Below, piece by piece: positions 11,855 through 22,565 of a DNA stretch of 64,000 nucleotides; positions within the stretch are counted from its first letter, which is position 1, and each line of letters starts with the position of its first letter. A program made the translations under genes and the position numbers. This DNA is from Enoplosus armatus (lineage: Eukaryota > Chordata > Actinopteri > Centrarchiformes > Enoplosidae), in assembly GCF_043641665.1 (NCBI RefSeq), contig NC_092198.1, forward strand, positions 4,376,501 to 4,440,500. Reading direction: 5' to 3'. Under the pieces are notes generated by a model. The model did no database searches. It worked only from the letters and a program-made list of their open reading frames with translations, and had not been told where the DNA came from.

Positions 11855-11976
11855 CGAATTTTCAAAAATAAAATCAAATTGTCTTGATTTTTATTGGTTG
11901 ATGTTGGCCTTTTAAAGAAAATCAACTGTTCCCATCGTTATTTAGCCATACTTGCTGCTCTTTGGCCCCTGTTGAT

Positions 11977-12068
11977 CACACACACACAGACACACACACA
12001 CACACACACACACAGACACACACACACACACACACACAGACACACACACACACACACACACAGACACA
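11977..12068. repeat. (CA)n microsatellite
   Basis: About 90 bases of CA dinucleotides interrupted at regular intervals by CAGA. Open frames across it (THTHTH-type) are simple-repeat translations. Confidence 0.95.
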
Positions 12069-12183
12069 AACACTGCCGCTCTGCCCTCTCACCTCTCTCT
12101 GTCTCTTCCTATCGCCTCTTCGTCTCCCTCCCTATCTTTGTGAAGGCTGGCTAATGACACTCTACCAGATGGTTTGCCTATTG

Positions 12184-12222
12184 TGTGTGTGTGTGTGTGT
12201 GTGTGCGTGCGTGTGTGTGTTT
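12184..12222. repeat. (GT)n microsatellite
   Basis: GT dinucleotides with two GC interruptions, about 120 bp after the CA tract; the pair is in inverted relation. Confidence 0.9.
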
Positions 12223-12419
12223 GTGCTGGCCAGGTTTGAAAAGGATCTTTCATCTTTCTCTTCCTCTGACAAAAGAATCAATCCAGTCAGCACAGCTGTC
12301 TATCTGCAACCTCTTTTCCTCACCACGTCTCGATAATCCCCACGTCGTGCTTCACAGCTCAATATTGGCCTGCACTCTCTTCCACCACTCCATTTATTCT
12401 TGCTTTCTCGACCTATCAG

Positions 12420-12690
12420 TCGTTTTCACTGTTTCTTCCTCTGTTTCTTCTTATGCAGTCTGATTCTCTCTCTATTCATCCTTTCACTCTGATCTTCTCT
12501 TTCTCCTCCCACTCCTCCTCTGGTCTGCTCTCTTGCCTCTAAATCTCCACCCTTCTGCTCCTTCAATGTTTCCTCCCAGGTTCTTCTCCCTTTTCCTTCT
12601 GCTTCTGTCTGTCTTTCTTTCTCCTTCTCTTTGTCTGAGTCTCTCTGTGTTTGTGCCTCCACCCCTCCCCTCCCCTCTCCTCTCCATCCT
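12420..12690. repeat. pyrimidine-rich low-complexity block
   Basis: About 270 bases made almost only of C and T on the + strand (CTTCT, CTCC and TCTGTCT words). The - strand frames through it give charged KEKERQTE-like text, which reflects composition rather than a gene. Confidence 0.7.
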
Positions 12691-12699
12691 GCGGCCATC

Positions 12700-13985
12700 A
12701 TGGCCACTGCCACATCTATGTGGAACAAGTTGTGTCACTAACTGCCAAAGAGAAAGATGTGCAGCTACCTCACTGCATGGACATAATATATCTGAAAATA
12801 TGATGTTTGTCTAGCTATCTAAAATTAGTTCAAATTACTACTTTGTTTCGATGTGTGTTTTAAAAAAGCTTTTTTTTTTATTTGATTAATAAAGGTTTTT
12901 GCCTGGTTGATGAATTTGAAATAGGGAGAAAAACTGTTGTCCTTTAGCTCTACCCACTAAGTTTAATCTAACCAATCACTAACTAATCATTTCTGCCTCC
13001 AGAGCAGTGCCTCCATAAAATGTTTCAATAGCTAAATCTCCAATGTGCACTATTCATTTTGTTTGCATCATACCAGTATACCAAACAGAGATTAAAACTA
13101 CATTTAGCAGTATTGATATAACACTGAATGACTCCTTGTAATGTCAAAGAATTGTTAGTACTACAGATCCCACTGCAAATGAACAATTCACTCTGTTAGC
13201 AGCAACAAGTAAAGCTATCTGTCCTCATCAGATAGCGTGTTTTCGTGTGTACTCCATCCACGAGAATCAGTTTTTCCTGTTGTTGTTTCACACTTCAATG
13301 AGCTAATGAGTACTACAGAGGGCGTCAGTTGAGTAGGCGGTCCTTCAATGTGGCCCAGGACACATTTGCATACACATTGCTTACAGAATGTGGCCAGACC
13401 ACCTCAATTCCCTCGTAGATGGTCTCCTGCCAGGATTTATTACACATTTTCATGTAGAATCCCTCTTTGAGCTGTCAGAGAAGCAGCAATGTTGAGTTGT
13501 TAACTGAAACAAAGATTAATTAATACATATAACTCTCAATGTCACAGAATGGATGTCTTTGTGATTGAAAGATCTGATTTGAATCTATAAAACTTCATTA
13601 CTGAGTCTTTAACTGTGATGAAAACCAGGAAGGACCTTGTGGCTACAATTATTAAAATATTTCAATTACCTTTCTCATTACTCATACAGTACTTCATGAT
13701 TTTGTGATCTTAACGCATTCACATAGTGATGAAGGGAACTTTTTAATTAGTTTTTGCTGCAGCCTTGAAAGCAAAGCACAGCTGAAAATGTTCTTGTGAT
13801 CTCTGTTTAAACAACACTGATATGGATCTCCAACATTCCTATGATTATCATGATGTGGATCATGTTGGTATAAACGTAGTGCATACTATGATACATTCTT
13901 TCACTTATAGGGACTTCAATCTGAATCACACAAGTATATGCTCAAGGGTAAATTATCATTTTTGCACTTAGATTTTAACATGGTA
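12700..13985. other. unassigned DNA
   Basis: AT-rich, no gene or clear transposon recognised, and no long open frame. Confidence 0.5.
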
Positions 13986-14215
13986 TAAACAAACAAGATA
14001 TAACATGTAAAATAGGCAGCTTTAGAGTTGATGACAGAGCCAGGCTAGCTGTTTCCCCTTGTTCCTATAGTCTTTGTGCTAAGCTAAGCTAACTGCCTGC
14101 TAGTTGTAGCTTGATACTTACCATACAAACATGAGTGGTATCAATCTTCTCATCTAACTCTTGGTAAGAATAAGCGAATCATTGTATTTCCCAAAATGTT
14201 GAACTATTCAGTTAA
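13986..14215 (+). repeat. teleost MITE-like repeat
   Basis: The block carries GCTAGCTGTTTCCCCTTGTT, then GTGCTAAGCTAAGCTAACTG, and ends near TTTCCCAAAATGTTGAACTA. This string of words is familiar from a high-copy fish non-autonomous element. The far end is degenerate and no matching opposite terminus was found. A weaker relative (TTGTGCTAAGCTAGGCTAAA) is near 59736. Confidence 0.5.
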
Positions 14216-15399
14216 ACTCAATTCCTAAATCATGGACTAACCCTATAATGTTTGAGAGCTTTCCACAGTTTGATGCCCAAAGTTGGTTCTCCTGAGGACA
14301 GAATGAAAGCACCCACTAACCCACACAGGCACACATACTGTACACACACAGTCAGTAGACCTGTCAGTATAACATGGACTGATGCCATAATCTGTGGATG
14401 CCACATTTCTCTGGGCTCTGTGACATTACAGAACTTGTGGCTCTGGGAGTTTCACACCCTGCTTTCACTGTCTGCTGAGGCTGAGGCTATGTTCCCACAC
14501 TACTACCACTGGCAAATGTTACATAGCTGCTTTTATATCAGGTTAGAGAGCGCTTCATATGCTGCATAGTTTCATCTACCTGTTTCAGGGAGAGCAGAGT
14601 ATTTTGAATATAATTTGCTTATCTACAAAATCTGTTTTAAGGCCCAGTGGAAGTGAGGTCACAGACAGCAGGGCTAATTCTCTGTGACTGGCAGCTGGCT
14701 ACTTACACAACAGTGTAACGGACACTTTTAAAGTGTGATGGCAGCCCGTTCAGGTAAGTGGCACCCAGCAGGAGGAAAACCGTTTGACTGCTTTCAAATG
14801 ACCTTCATCTGTCTTACCTTTTGAATTTTCCAATTTGGATCAGCTTTCAAGTCGAGCGGGAGAACGCACCTTAGCCAATTCAAACAATAATCAGGTATTA
14901 GTATTTTTACTGATGAAAAGCTGCTCTTTGTATCAAAGTGTCTCTGCAGTGTGTGGGCACTTGGTTTGTTTCTCTGCTTCCCCTTTGATGTTTCAAAGGA
15001 CTGTCTCTTCACACAGTGGGCTTTAAAATGGGATTAGCTGCAGATAAATTTCAGATTTTTTGAGATCTTAGTTTACCACTATTTTATTTAGAGAGGGAAG
15101 CTTTTAAATACTGCACTATGAGGTCCGTTTTGTATCTTTGCCTGACATAATATGAGCCTGGTAGTTTTTTACACATTTGGCTTGCTCAGCTTTTAACAGA
15201 TTATTAAATGTTATTACAATTGAAAACTTTTCAGTGTTGTAAGTCATAAAGAGGGGCCATGTGTATCTATGCACATATATATGATCTATATCAATTGGAG
15301 TTGAAGATTGTCCCATGATTATAGAAATATTGCTGTAGAAGTATTACATGTATATGTCTGTCTTTTCCATGAAAACTGGGCTTTTTCATTATAACTGAA
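14216..15399. other. unassigned DNA
   Basis: No gene recognised. Open frames at 14252-14569 and elsewhere lack domains. This stretch and the next form the upstream side of the LRR gene and may hold its non-coding first exon and promoter, which I cannot place. Confidence 0.45.
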
Positions 15400-15640
15400 G
15401 AGGTGGTCTTGTTACTGATTAACACGGCTTTGAATCTTCATGACTTTCGGACACTGTGCGAAGGAGTTGAATATCACTTCCTGTGTCCGCTATGTGGCGC
15501 TAGAGAACATGCACTGTATATATATAAGTCTGGACCACTCAACGTATTTTTAGTACCAAATTCCCTCTTATTTTTCTGTGCTGAGATGTGGCGGAGGGAC
15601 GGTACCACAGAGGGAATTTTGTAAAAAGGCTGAAACTTTT
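15400..15640. repeat. possible interspersed repeat upstream of the LRR gene
   Basis: The stretch contains CACTTCCTGTGTCCGCTATG, a TATATATATAAG word near 15520, and an 11-bp inverted pair AAATTCCCTCT / AGAGGGAATTT (about 15559-15569 and 15609-15619). The words resemble a fish repeat, but the TATA-like word could also belong to a promoter 430 bp before the gene. Neither reading is proven. Confidence 0.3.
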
Positions 15641-15912
15641 AAAATGCCCACTTGATTCTCCTAACTCAGTCTGCTGAAGCCTTGCCTTATATTAGCTTCA
15701 GCTGAAGTTTGGAATGTATTTTTGCAGGAAATGAAGACTTCACTTCATCACTAACATTGAAACTGGCTTAAGAAGGGATCTCTTTAGGGCCCATATGGAC
15801 AAGAGGAATGATTATATGTAATCAGCACATACATACGAAAGCACATACTTGCTAAAAATCCTGGGTTACTGCAGGTTTTTTTAAACCGTTTTCTCAGTGT
15901 CAAAGCAATCCC

Positions 15913-15961
15913 AAGGTTATCTCTTTCTCTGTCCCTATTCACCCTCCACTCTGCAGAGGAG
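15913..15961 (+). other. splice acceptor and short 5' UTR before the LRR start codon
   Basis: A pyrimidine-rich tract from about 15918 leads to CTGCAG ending at 15956, followed by AGGAG and the ATG at 15962. This is a textbook acceptor, so the coding start sits at the beginning of an internal exon and transcription starts further upstream. Confidence 0.6.
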
Positions 15962-18482
15962 ATGCAGCACTTAGCGTGGTTGATGCTGGTGATCCTATGG
16001 ATGGTGCAGGCTGTGGGGGGCTGTCCCGATGTCTGTAAATGCTCCAGGAAGTCCGGTCTAGAAAAGTCAGAGGTCAACTGTCATAAGAGGGGGCTTAGTG
16101 CCTTTCCCTCCAAACTGCCCCCTGATGCCTGGATCCTCAAGCTAGGTAAGTACCTTGTGGTTTACACCCACAAGGGTGTAAGATTGTTGTGATGTTCAAG
16201 ACACTTGATAATGTATCTGTATACTGTAAGTAAACATGAGCATTGTGGCACATAATTGTATATCGGTAACCAACGTTCGCACTGCTGTTTGAAGGTGAGA
16301 ACGGTATCACAGAACTGAAGGCCAATACTCTCAGATCAATTCCAAAGATTGAGAGTATCAACCTGGAACGAAATGCCATCAAGTCCATCCACCCCCAGGC
16401 CCTCTCCGGTGCAAAACAACTGATGCTTCTCAATCTTTACGGCAACCACATCACCAACCTTCAATCAAGAGGATTCCAGGTAAAGAGTCTGGAGAGGAAT
16501 AGCTTCAGCAATCACACTGCAATAGTCTGACCACAGAAACTGTTATTCCTTCCATGTCTCTAGGGCCTCCAGAACCTTCGCTTCCTCATGCTGGGACAGA
16601 ACCAGATCAGTGTCCTCAAACCTGAGATGTTTGCCGGTTTGAGGAACTTGTCAGACTTAGACCTTCCTCTTAACGCCCTGACAACGCTCCCGTCTAACGC
16701 CTTTAAGCCTCTGGTCGCCCTCAAAGTTCTGGACCTTTCCCTGAATCGTATCCAGAGGATCTCTCCTAAGGCCTTCACTGGACTCAGACAGCTCATGTTC
16801 CTCAACTTAGACAATAACAGGTCATATCATATATACCCTTTGGTGGATGTTTCTATAAACATAGTTTATAGAGAACATGTCATTAGGTATAAAAGGACCG
16901 GTATGTAAAGTTTTATCGGGGTCTATTGGCAGAAATGGAATATAATATTCATGAGTATGTTTTTGTTTGTGTATAACCGCCTAAAAACAGAACTGTTGCG
17001 TTTTCGCTACCTTAGAATGAGCCCTTGATATCTACGGAGGGAGCGGGCCTTCTTCCTCAGCACCCGCCATGTTGCACGACCATGTTTCTGCAGTAGTCCA
17101 GAACGGACAAACCAAACACTGGCTCTAGAGAGGGCCTTTCGCGGCCACCGTAGATTCTCCTATATGCTTGGAAGGGGAGGGGTTATCAGTTGGTTGCAAT
17201 TTGCAACCTCACCGCTAGATACCACTAAATCCTACACACTGGTCCTTTAAATGTTCGGCCTAATTTTGAAATCAGACTTCTTTTAATTGTTAAATTATTC
17301 AATTATTATACCAAGTTTATTAGAGATGATAACACCACAATAATTAATGTGTCACTGTGAGTCAGTATTTGGTCCATCTCCACTTCAGCATAAACCATGC
17401 TGAGTTACAACAAATAACAGTAGGATCATTGTAGAAAAAGAGAAGTTAGTCCAATTTAGACCACCAATTAACCTAACCTGCATTTCTTTGGACTGTGGGA
17501 GGAAACCCAAGTACCCTGAGGGAACCCACACAGGCAAGGTGGGTTTTGAAGCCAGAACCCTCTTGCTGTGAGACGACAGTGCTAACCACTGCACCATCTT
17601 GCCACCTTGTTGTACAGTGTATTGGCGTTAATTAAGGAATTCTGACTCTCTATCCAAACCCAGCCTGAAGACCGTTCCTGCAGGAGCATTCGTGCCCCTG
17701 CGATCTCTGGAAATGCTGGTTCTAGACAACAACCTTCTGTCCACACTGAGCCAATCAGCTTTGGATGGCCTGGGCAACTTGCAGGTAACACAGTGTCTTG
17801 GGTATATACACAAACAGAAAAGCAGCCACTTGGTAAACTTAAGATGTACTCATGGCTAATATCGGTAATTAGGCAACCTTACCACTAGACATTTCACCCC
17901 TTGCACGTAATTGTTCATACGTTCAATGAGACTTCATTGCACATAAGTTTCTCATTGTGCATTCAACTAAATGCCACAACAATAAATGTGCTAAATATTG
18001 AACCAGGAGCTCTACTTGAGGAACAACGAGCTGGAGCACCTGCCACCTGATGTGTTCAGGAATATGGCCAAGCTTTCTCAGCTGGTTCTCAGTGGAAACC
18101 GCCTGAAGACAGTGGATGGAAACATGTTCACCCATATGCCTGGTAAGACTGCAACCAGCCTTCCTTTTCACTTTCCCATTTTCACAGGAACAAAGGAGTG
18201 ACTCATAATAGTAGAAGCTGAAATTACTACATTTACTAATGCCAGCATGATTCACTTTTAGTGACATTTTCTCTTTTCTAACCCCTCTCAGACCTGAAGA
18301 AGTTGCACCTCCATGACAACCTGTGGCAGTGTGACTGTAACATAGTCTCCTTGGTGCAGTGGATGAGACAGACAAAGGACACCCTGTCGCCTCGGGACGC
18401 CCTGAGGTGCGTGAGTCCTCCGGAGCTCCGAAACAAGAGCTTCTCCAGCCTCCAAGCCGACAAGCTGCTCTGCCGGGCCTAA
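15962..18482 (+). CDS. secreted leucine-rich repeat protein, 357 aa, six coding exons
   Basis: Coding exons are 15962-16145, 16295-16479, 16564-16820, 17664-17784, 18007-18142 and 18292-18482 (1074 bases including TAA). Intron phases are 1, 0, 2, 0, 1 and every junction keeps the frame; donors are GTAAGT, GTAAAG, GTCATA (weak), GTAACA and GTAAGA. The protein has a hydrophobic signal peptide (1-20), an LRRNT cap with C21, C25, C27 and C40, ten 24-residue repeats of the LxxLxLxxNxL type (about 57-295) and an LRRCT cap (C308, C310, C334, C355). N-glycosylation sequons are at N151 and N342. There is no transmembrane segment or GPI-like tail, so it should be secreted and act by protein binding. 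A CTGCAG acceptor at 15951-15956, with a long pyrimidine tract, implies a 5' non-coding exon. It resembles LRG1, CPN2 and related extracellular LRR proteins; which one is uncertain, so no symbol is given. Confidence 0.88.
16892..17248. mobile_element. MITE in intron 3 of the LRR gene
   Basis: The left end AAAGGACCGGTATGTA and the right end, read in reverse complement as AAAGGACCAGTGTGTAGG, form imperfect terminal inverted repeats. The right part reads GGTTGCAATTTGCAACCTCA and then CACTAAATCCTACACACTGG, words familiar from a high-copy fish non-autonomous element. No target duplication is clear. It accounts for most of the first half of the intron. Confidence 0.6.
17462..17600 (+). repeat. teleost retroposon fragment, second half
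   Basis: The block reads ATTAACCTAACCTGCATTTC, then TTTGGACTGTGGGAGGAAAC and CTTGCTGTGAGACGACAGTG, ending with GCTAACCACTGCACCATCTT. It is the downstream half of the same high-copy fish consensus as the block at 9265-9395. It sits in intron 3 of the LRR gene, 60 bases before exon 4. Confidence 0.6.
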
Positions 18483-19212
18483 TACCAGAAAACCTGGATG
18501 AAGACCACAGCGTGGGCTCGGGAATCATGGAGATTCAGATGATGAACTATTACTCAAAGCAGATCTTTTTACTCCGTATACTAGGCTAGTGTTTGTAGAG
18601 TGAATTTATATCTTATATGATTTCTTAAAGCTGCGATGCAATCAATACATCCCCGTAGGATAGTGTATCTCCTCTACTTTAAGAGCAACATATTGATCAG
18701 CTAAAAACCTTGCATAAGACCTGACCTTTTAGCTCTCTTTTAGAAGAGCTATATGCAATTTCAACCCATACTGGAATATGAAACCATGAAAATCACTGAA
18801 CTCTGCAGTTATGAGGTTTCCATTTGACAGAAAGACGGTGTATCATTGTTGTATTCTGCATCAGCAAAGAACGAGTGCTCTCCCTTATCTCCAAATTCAA
18901 CACTGAGATTAATATTATAATCTCATATTGCTTGTCATATAGAGGCTACGCAGGTTTGGAAAGTGACGGATTACATGCAATGGAATTATATTAATCCGAT
19001 TCCAGGAAATGGTTTCTGTAATCTTTTATAGTTAATGTAAAAAAAGAAAAGCATTTGGATAGTGAGATGATAGACACAACCATTCTGCACAGCTAAAACT
19101 TAAAGGAACGATAGCTGGGGATAGCATTTATTGAAATTGTAATCTCTAAATGAGATTTAAGTGAAATAAGGAAAATGATCCAGGCTGATTTTGCCAAGCA
19201 GCCCATTAGTGA
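18483..19212. other. 3' side of the LRR gene, unassigned
   Basis: This should contain the 3' UTR of the LRR gene. No convincing AATAAA signal was seen in the first few hundred bases, so the transcript end is not placed. No other feature is recognised. Confidence 0.45.
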
Positions 19213-19250
19213 TACACTACACGGCCAAAAGTATGTGGACACCTGAGCGT
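19213..19250 (+). repeat. Tc1/mariner-like terminal fragment
   Basis: After a TA the sequence reads CACTACACGGCCAAAAGTAT then GTGGACACCTGA, which resembles the terminal repeat of Tc1-like fish elements. The opposite terminus was not found nearby, so this is a lone end. Confidence 0.5.
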
Positions 19251-19269
19251 TAGGCAGCAGACCAAAACC

Positions 19270-19390
19270 GGCGTTCTGGGTCAGGGGTTAAGGTTCTTCT
19301 TCTTCTTCTCTTTTGTTGTTTAGAGGCAGTTGGCAAACTACTTTTAAGTGCGTTACCGCCACCTTCTGGATTGGGGGTTAAAGTTCACAA
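19270..19390. repeat. short interspersed repeat beside the Tc1-like end
   Basis: A TTCTTCTTCTTC run is followed by GGCAGTTGGCAAACTACTTT and GTTACCGCCACCTTCTGGA. These words belong to a repeat seen widely in fish. It appears to have inserted beside or into the Tc1-like fragment. Confidence 0.45.
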
Positions 19391-19489
19391 CATGATGTCA
19401 CACAAATGGGTCACTCCCACACCCTATGTTAATAGCCGCAACTGCTGGATTCGGTCTGAATGCAGCCTTACACCCACATATTAGACAAA

Positions 19490-19805
19490 TTAAAGGTGCC
19501 CCATGGAGTTTTCGTAAACAAGCAAAAGTTATGTTTACATTTAGTGTTTCTCACCAAACTGTGTGTATCCAGTCTAACAAATGTGTTGAATAAATTTCCT
19601 TTCTCATCAAACATTTGCAATTTCCATTGTTTTAATATATACATTTGTGCTACGTGCCTTTGTTGGCATCCCGTTTTGTTTGTATTGTCCATGCACATGA
19701 GGGTGGATATGTACCAAAACAGGGATCTTTACTTACTAAATGAATAACTATAAAACACTCTGCCGTGGGCAGTTTTCAGTTACCTTGTCCACCTCTGCGG
19801 TCTCC
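19490..19805. repeat. possible non-autonomous repeat
   Basis: The stretch opens with ATTAAAGGTGCCCCATGGAG and later contains CACTCTGCCGTGGGCAGTTT. The opening resembles a fish repeat; boundaries and family are uncertain. Its open frame (19460-19747) has no domain. Confidence 0.3.
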
Positions 19806-22017
19806 TTTATATCTGTTTATTACATATTTTTTGAAATTTCAGAGTTGTGTCACAGTGAATACAAAGAAGAACACGATGACTCTGGGTTGTTTCCTCTAGT
19901 GTGAAAATTGTGTCTCAAATGCCGCTGTGGTTTTGTGTGTGTTCAATTGTCTAATCAGCTACAGAATGCGCAAAAGTGACTTTAGTTAAACTCCCCAGTT
20001 TAGTTTCTGTGGCTCTATAGTTCCTGAAACTTAGCCCAAAACATTAAAAGCAGACCCGGACCAGACGGAGGATAGCAGAGCTTGATATCCTGCCCTACGT
20101 TTCTGTAATTGACAAGGTGACTCCCATCGACCTCCTCACACAATGACTTTGACATGAAAACGCCAGCGTCTCCCACTCCAGTGGGGAGATAATCGCCATA
20201 ATTTCCACCTGCATAAACCTGCTATTATAGGAAAGCGCCTCAGAACAATATAATAGCTAGGTTTTGTTCAAGCTGCAGCTTTTCCATTGGTGGCTCCGGC
20301 ATATTGTACAGCAGTGTCAAGTTTTCCTTCTGGTGTGTTTATTTTAATTGGCCCCTGCTAAACCTATCATCTTTAAAAAGGGCTCACTTTGATCATTGAG
20401 ACCATACAGCAACATCTCAGCAGCTCACAAAATGGAAACATTTCATCCTTTCTCAGAATTTGTGATTATTTGATTTTAGATAGAGGCTGAAAATACAGCC
20501 GGAAACAACTGCTGCTTAGTGTGTGATGTGGACACACATATGCGTATATGACATGTCTAAATAGTTGTGGTGTGCTCTCTTTCTTTCCTTTACACAACAT
20601 GTTGTTGTTAAACATGTTTCTGAGATCCCTCGTAACATCGAACATTGTATTGTCCCACAAGAGGAAATTCTTTTTGCAGCAAGGCAGCATAAAAACACAA
20701 ACATAAAACATGAAACAAACAGTTAAAACATATGTGTGTCGCTATAAGGTTGTAAAAAAAATATTTCTACTATATAAAATCAAACAGCGCAGCACAATTT
20801 CTCTGCTAACATCTCACTAACAATGGAAGATTTGTTCTAATGAAACAAGGCACAAGATGGACAGGAAAATAGTTTTCTCTCCCTCTCTACCTAAAACTTA
20901 TATTTAACCAGGGGGATTCATTTATTTTGTGCTAACAAGGGAAATGCCTTTCTCCTCCATCCCTCTCGTCAAGTTGTTCCCTGGTTAAAGCAGTGGAGTG
21001 CTCATTGGAAGGCCCGGGACCGTTTTGGCTCTGTTAGACTTTTAAATGCACGGCACAGAGGAGAGAAAATAGCTAAGACTGCCTCATACCAACAGGGATA
21101 CAATTACAGATAGGTAATTTCCCTCTTGTACATGCTTTTGTCTACAAAATACGTTTTGCAAGGTTAGTGGAGACTCAGTGTTTTGATATTAAACAGTTGA
21201 GAAGAGGATTTAGAGGATCCAACAGAGTACGGGGGTGTAAGAATGAAACACACATCACTTTTCTTTATGATTTTCTTACTCCCTAACTGGGACACACAGT
21301 AGGACCTTTGTGGGACAAACCATCCTTCGTCTTGACCCAGAAAAAACAGCTTACAAGGCTGATCTTTTTGTTTCTGGCATGAAATTGAACATTTTGACAT
21401 TTTCTCAAACCAGTTTTTCTAACTTTCAGTTACCCATGATGGCTGACTGAGCCTTTTCACTTGTTCCCAGGGCTTGATTTCAAGTTCATTGTGTACATGT
21501 TTATGAAGTCCCAGTATGATTACAAACCTCCACTTGGCCTCATTAGGTAACCTGAGCATCTCCACTGGGGCTTACGTGCCTTGCTAAAGGGCAAATTGAG
21601 TTGCAGTGAGTAGCCATTTAGAATAAGGGGTCATACATCAATGATGCAGAGGATGAACTGTCCTGTGACTGTCTGCAGTTTATCAGCAGGACAGTACCAG
21701 CAGCACAGCGATATACGAGACCTGAATTTTCTGGCCTTATTTCTGTTAACCAGGACAGTTCTGTTCACTGTGGCTCTTAATTATGTAAATGTTTGTATGT
21801 GTGACTAAGCATAGGCGTACATTTGGGGGAAGTGGGGGGATGAGGGCACGTCCCCCTTCATATTTAGAACACATGAATGCAGTTTCATGGTCTATGCATG
21901 GTTGATAGCCATGAAGGAGCCTGGTATGGCATGACTTGTGGTGTGAATTCAATGGGTGCATGACAACAGAGCCTCCCACACCCAGCTCTGGCTTTTTTCA
22001 TCTTTGCCTGAATAGGG
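19806..22017. other. unassigned DNA
   Basis: No gene or firm repeat is recognised. The stretch includes AT-rich and moderately complex parts and short open frames without domains. The last few hundred bases may still belong to the decayed piggyBac copy that follows. Confidence 0.45.
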
Positions 22018-22446
22018 GTGACATTGTATGAGGTAGCCCAGAGGTGTGTCTTATACCCGTAATGGATCGGTTAGCCCTTGATAAACTGCTCGGCAGAATG
22101 CCGAACCATTGTCTCATCCACACTGAGCTGTTGCTCGATCTGAAAATGTTTCACAAATTTCTCGTTCATCATTTTGACCAAAGGCTAGCTCGTGACCTTC
22201 AAAAAAATCATCGCTGTCTGCCAGGTGTAGGTACTTGGCAATTTCATCGAAGTGGTTTCTGCTTATTAACGGTGAGACAGCAGGGTTATGTGTGGCCATT
22301 CGGTGATGAGGGACTACCGTGTACCCACTTATGATTAGCACTGTGAGGAAGGCTCAGAACTCATCTATAAACACTCTGTAGTTCAACTTGCCCTTGTACG
22401 ATGCATATAAGTGGCTTTGGTCACACAGATACTGAATAATATAACC
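22018..22446 (-). pseudogene. piggyBac (PGBD-like) transposase relic
   Basis: On the - strand the reading begins near IIQYLCDQSHLYASYKGK, with KLNYRVFIDEF, a stop at 22354-22356, then LIISGYTVVPHHRM and SRNHFDEIAKYLHLADSDD. This matches the start of the piggyBac catalytic domain, where an LL-SGY-P-R-MYW block and a MSRxRF-I-YLHLADN block are typical. A frame change precedes LSVDETMV followed by RHSAEQFIKG, a stop, and PIHYGYKTHL. The aspartate of SVDE (22116-22118) is the first catalytic position of the family. Several residues are missing between MV and RH. At least one frameshift and two stops make it dead. An acidic open stretch on the same strand up to 22565 may be its N-terminal part in another frame. 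Confidence 0.7.
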
Positions 22447-22565
22447 ATAGAAATTTCTTCCACCACTGATTGCTGTTCAGGCTGGATAGTCTCATCACTC
22501 ACTTCTTCTACTCTCAGAGTCGTATCTTTGTGATTTCTGTCATTTAATGAACAGTTGTTCCTCAT

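Noticed and set aside
11894..12336. Histidine/threonine-rich and cysteine/valine-rich open frames
   Set aside because: They translate CA and GT microsatellites.
12426..12738. Charged open frames on the - strand (KEKERQTE-like)
   Set aside because: They read the complement of a C/T-rich block, with two frames giving similar charged text and no domain.
22044..22334. 96-codon open frame on the + strand
   Set aside because: It is the shadow of the piggyBac relic on the opposite strand, where the recognisable motifs lie.
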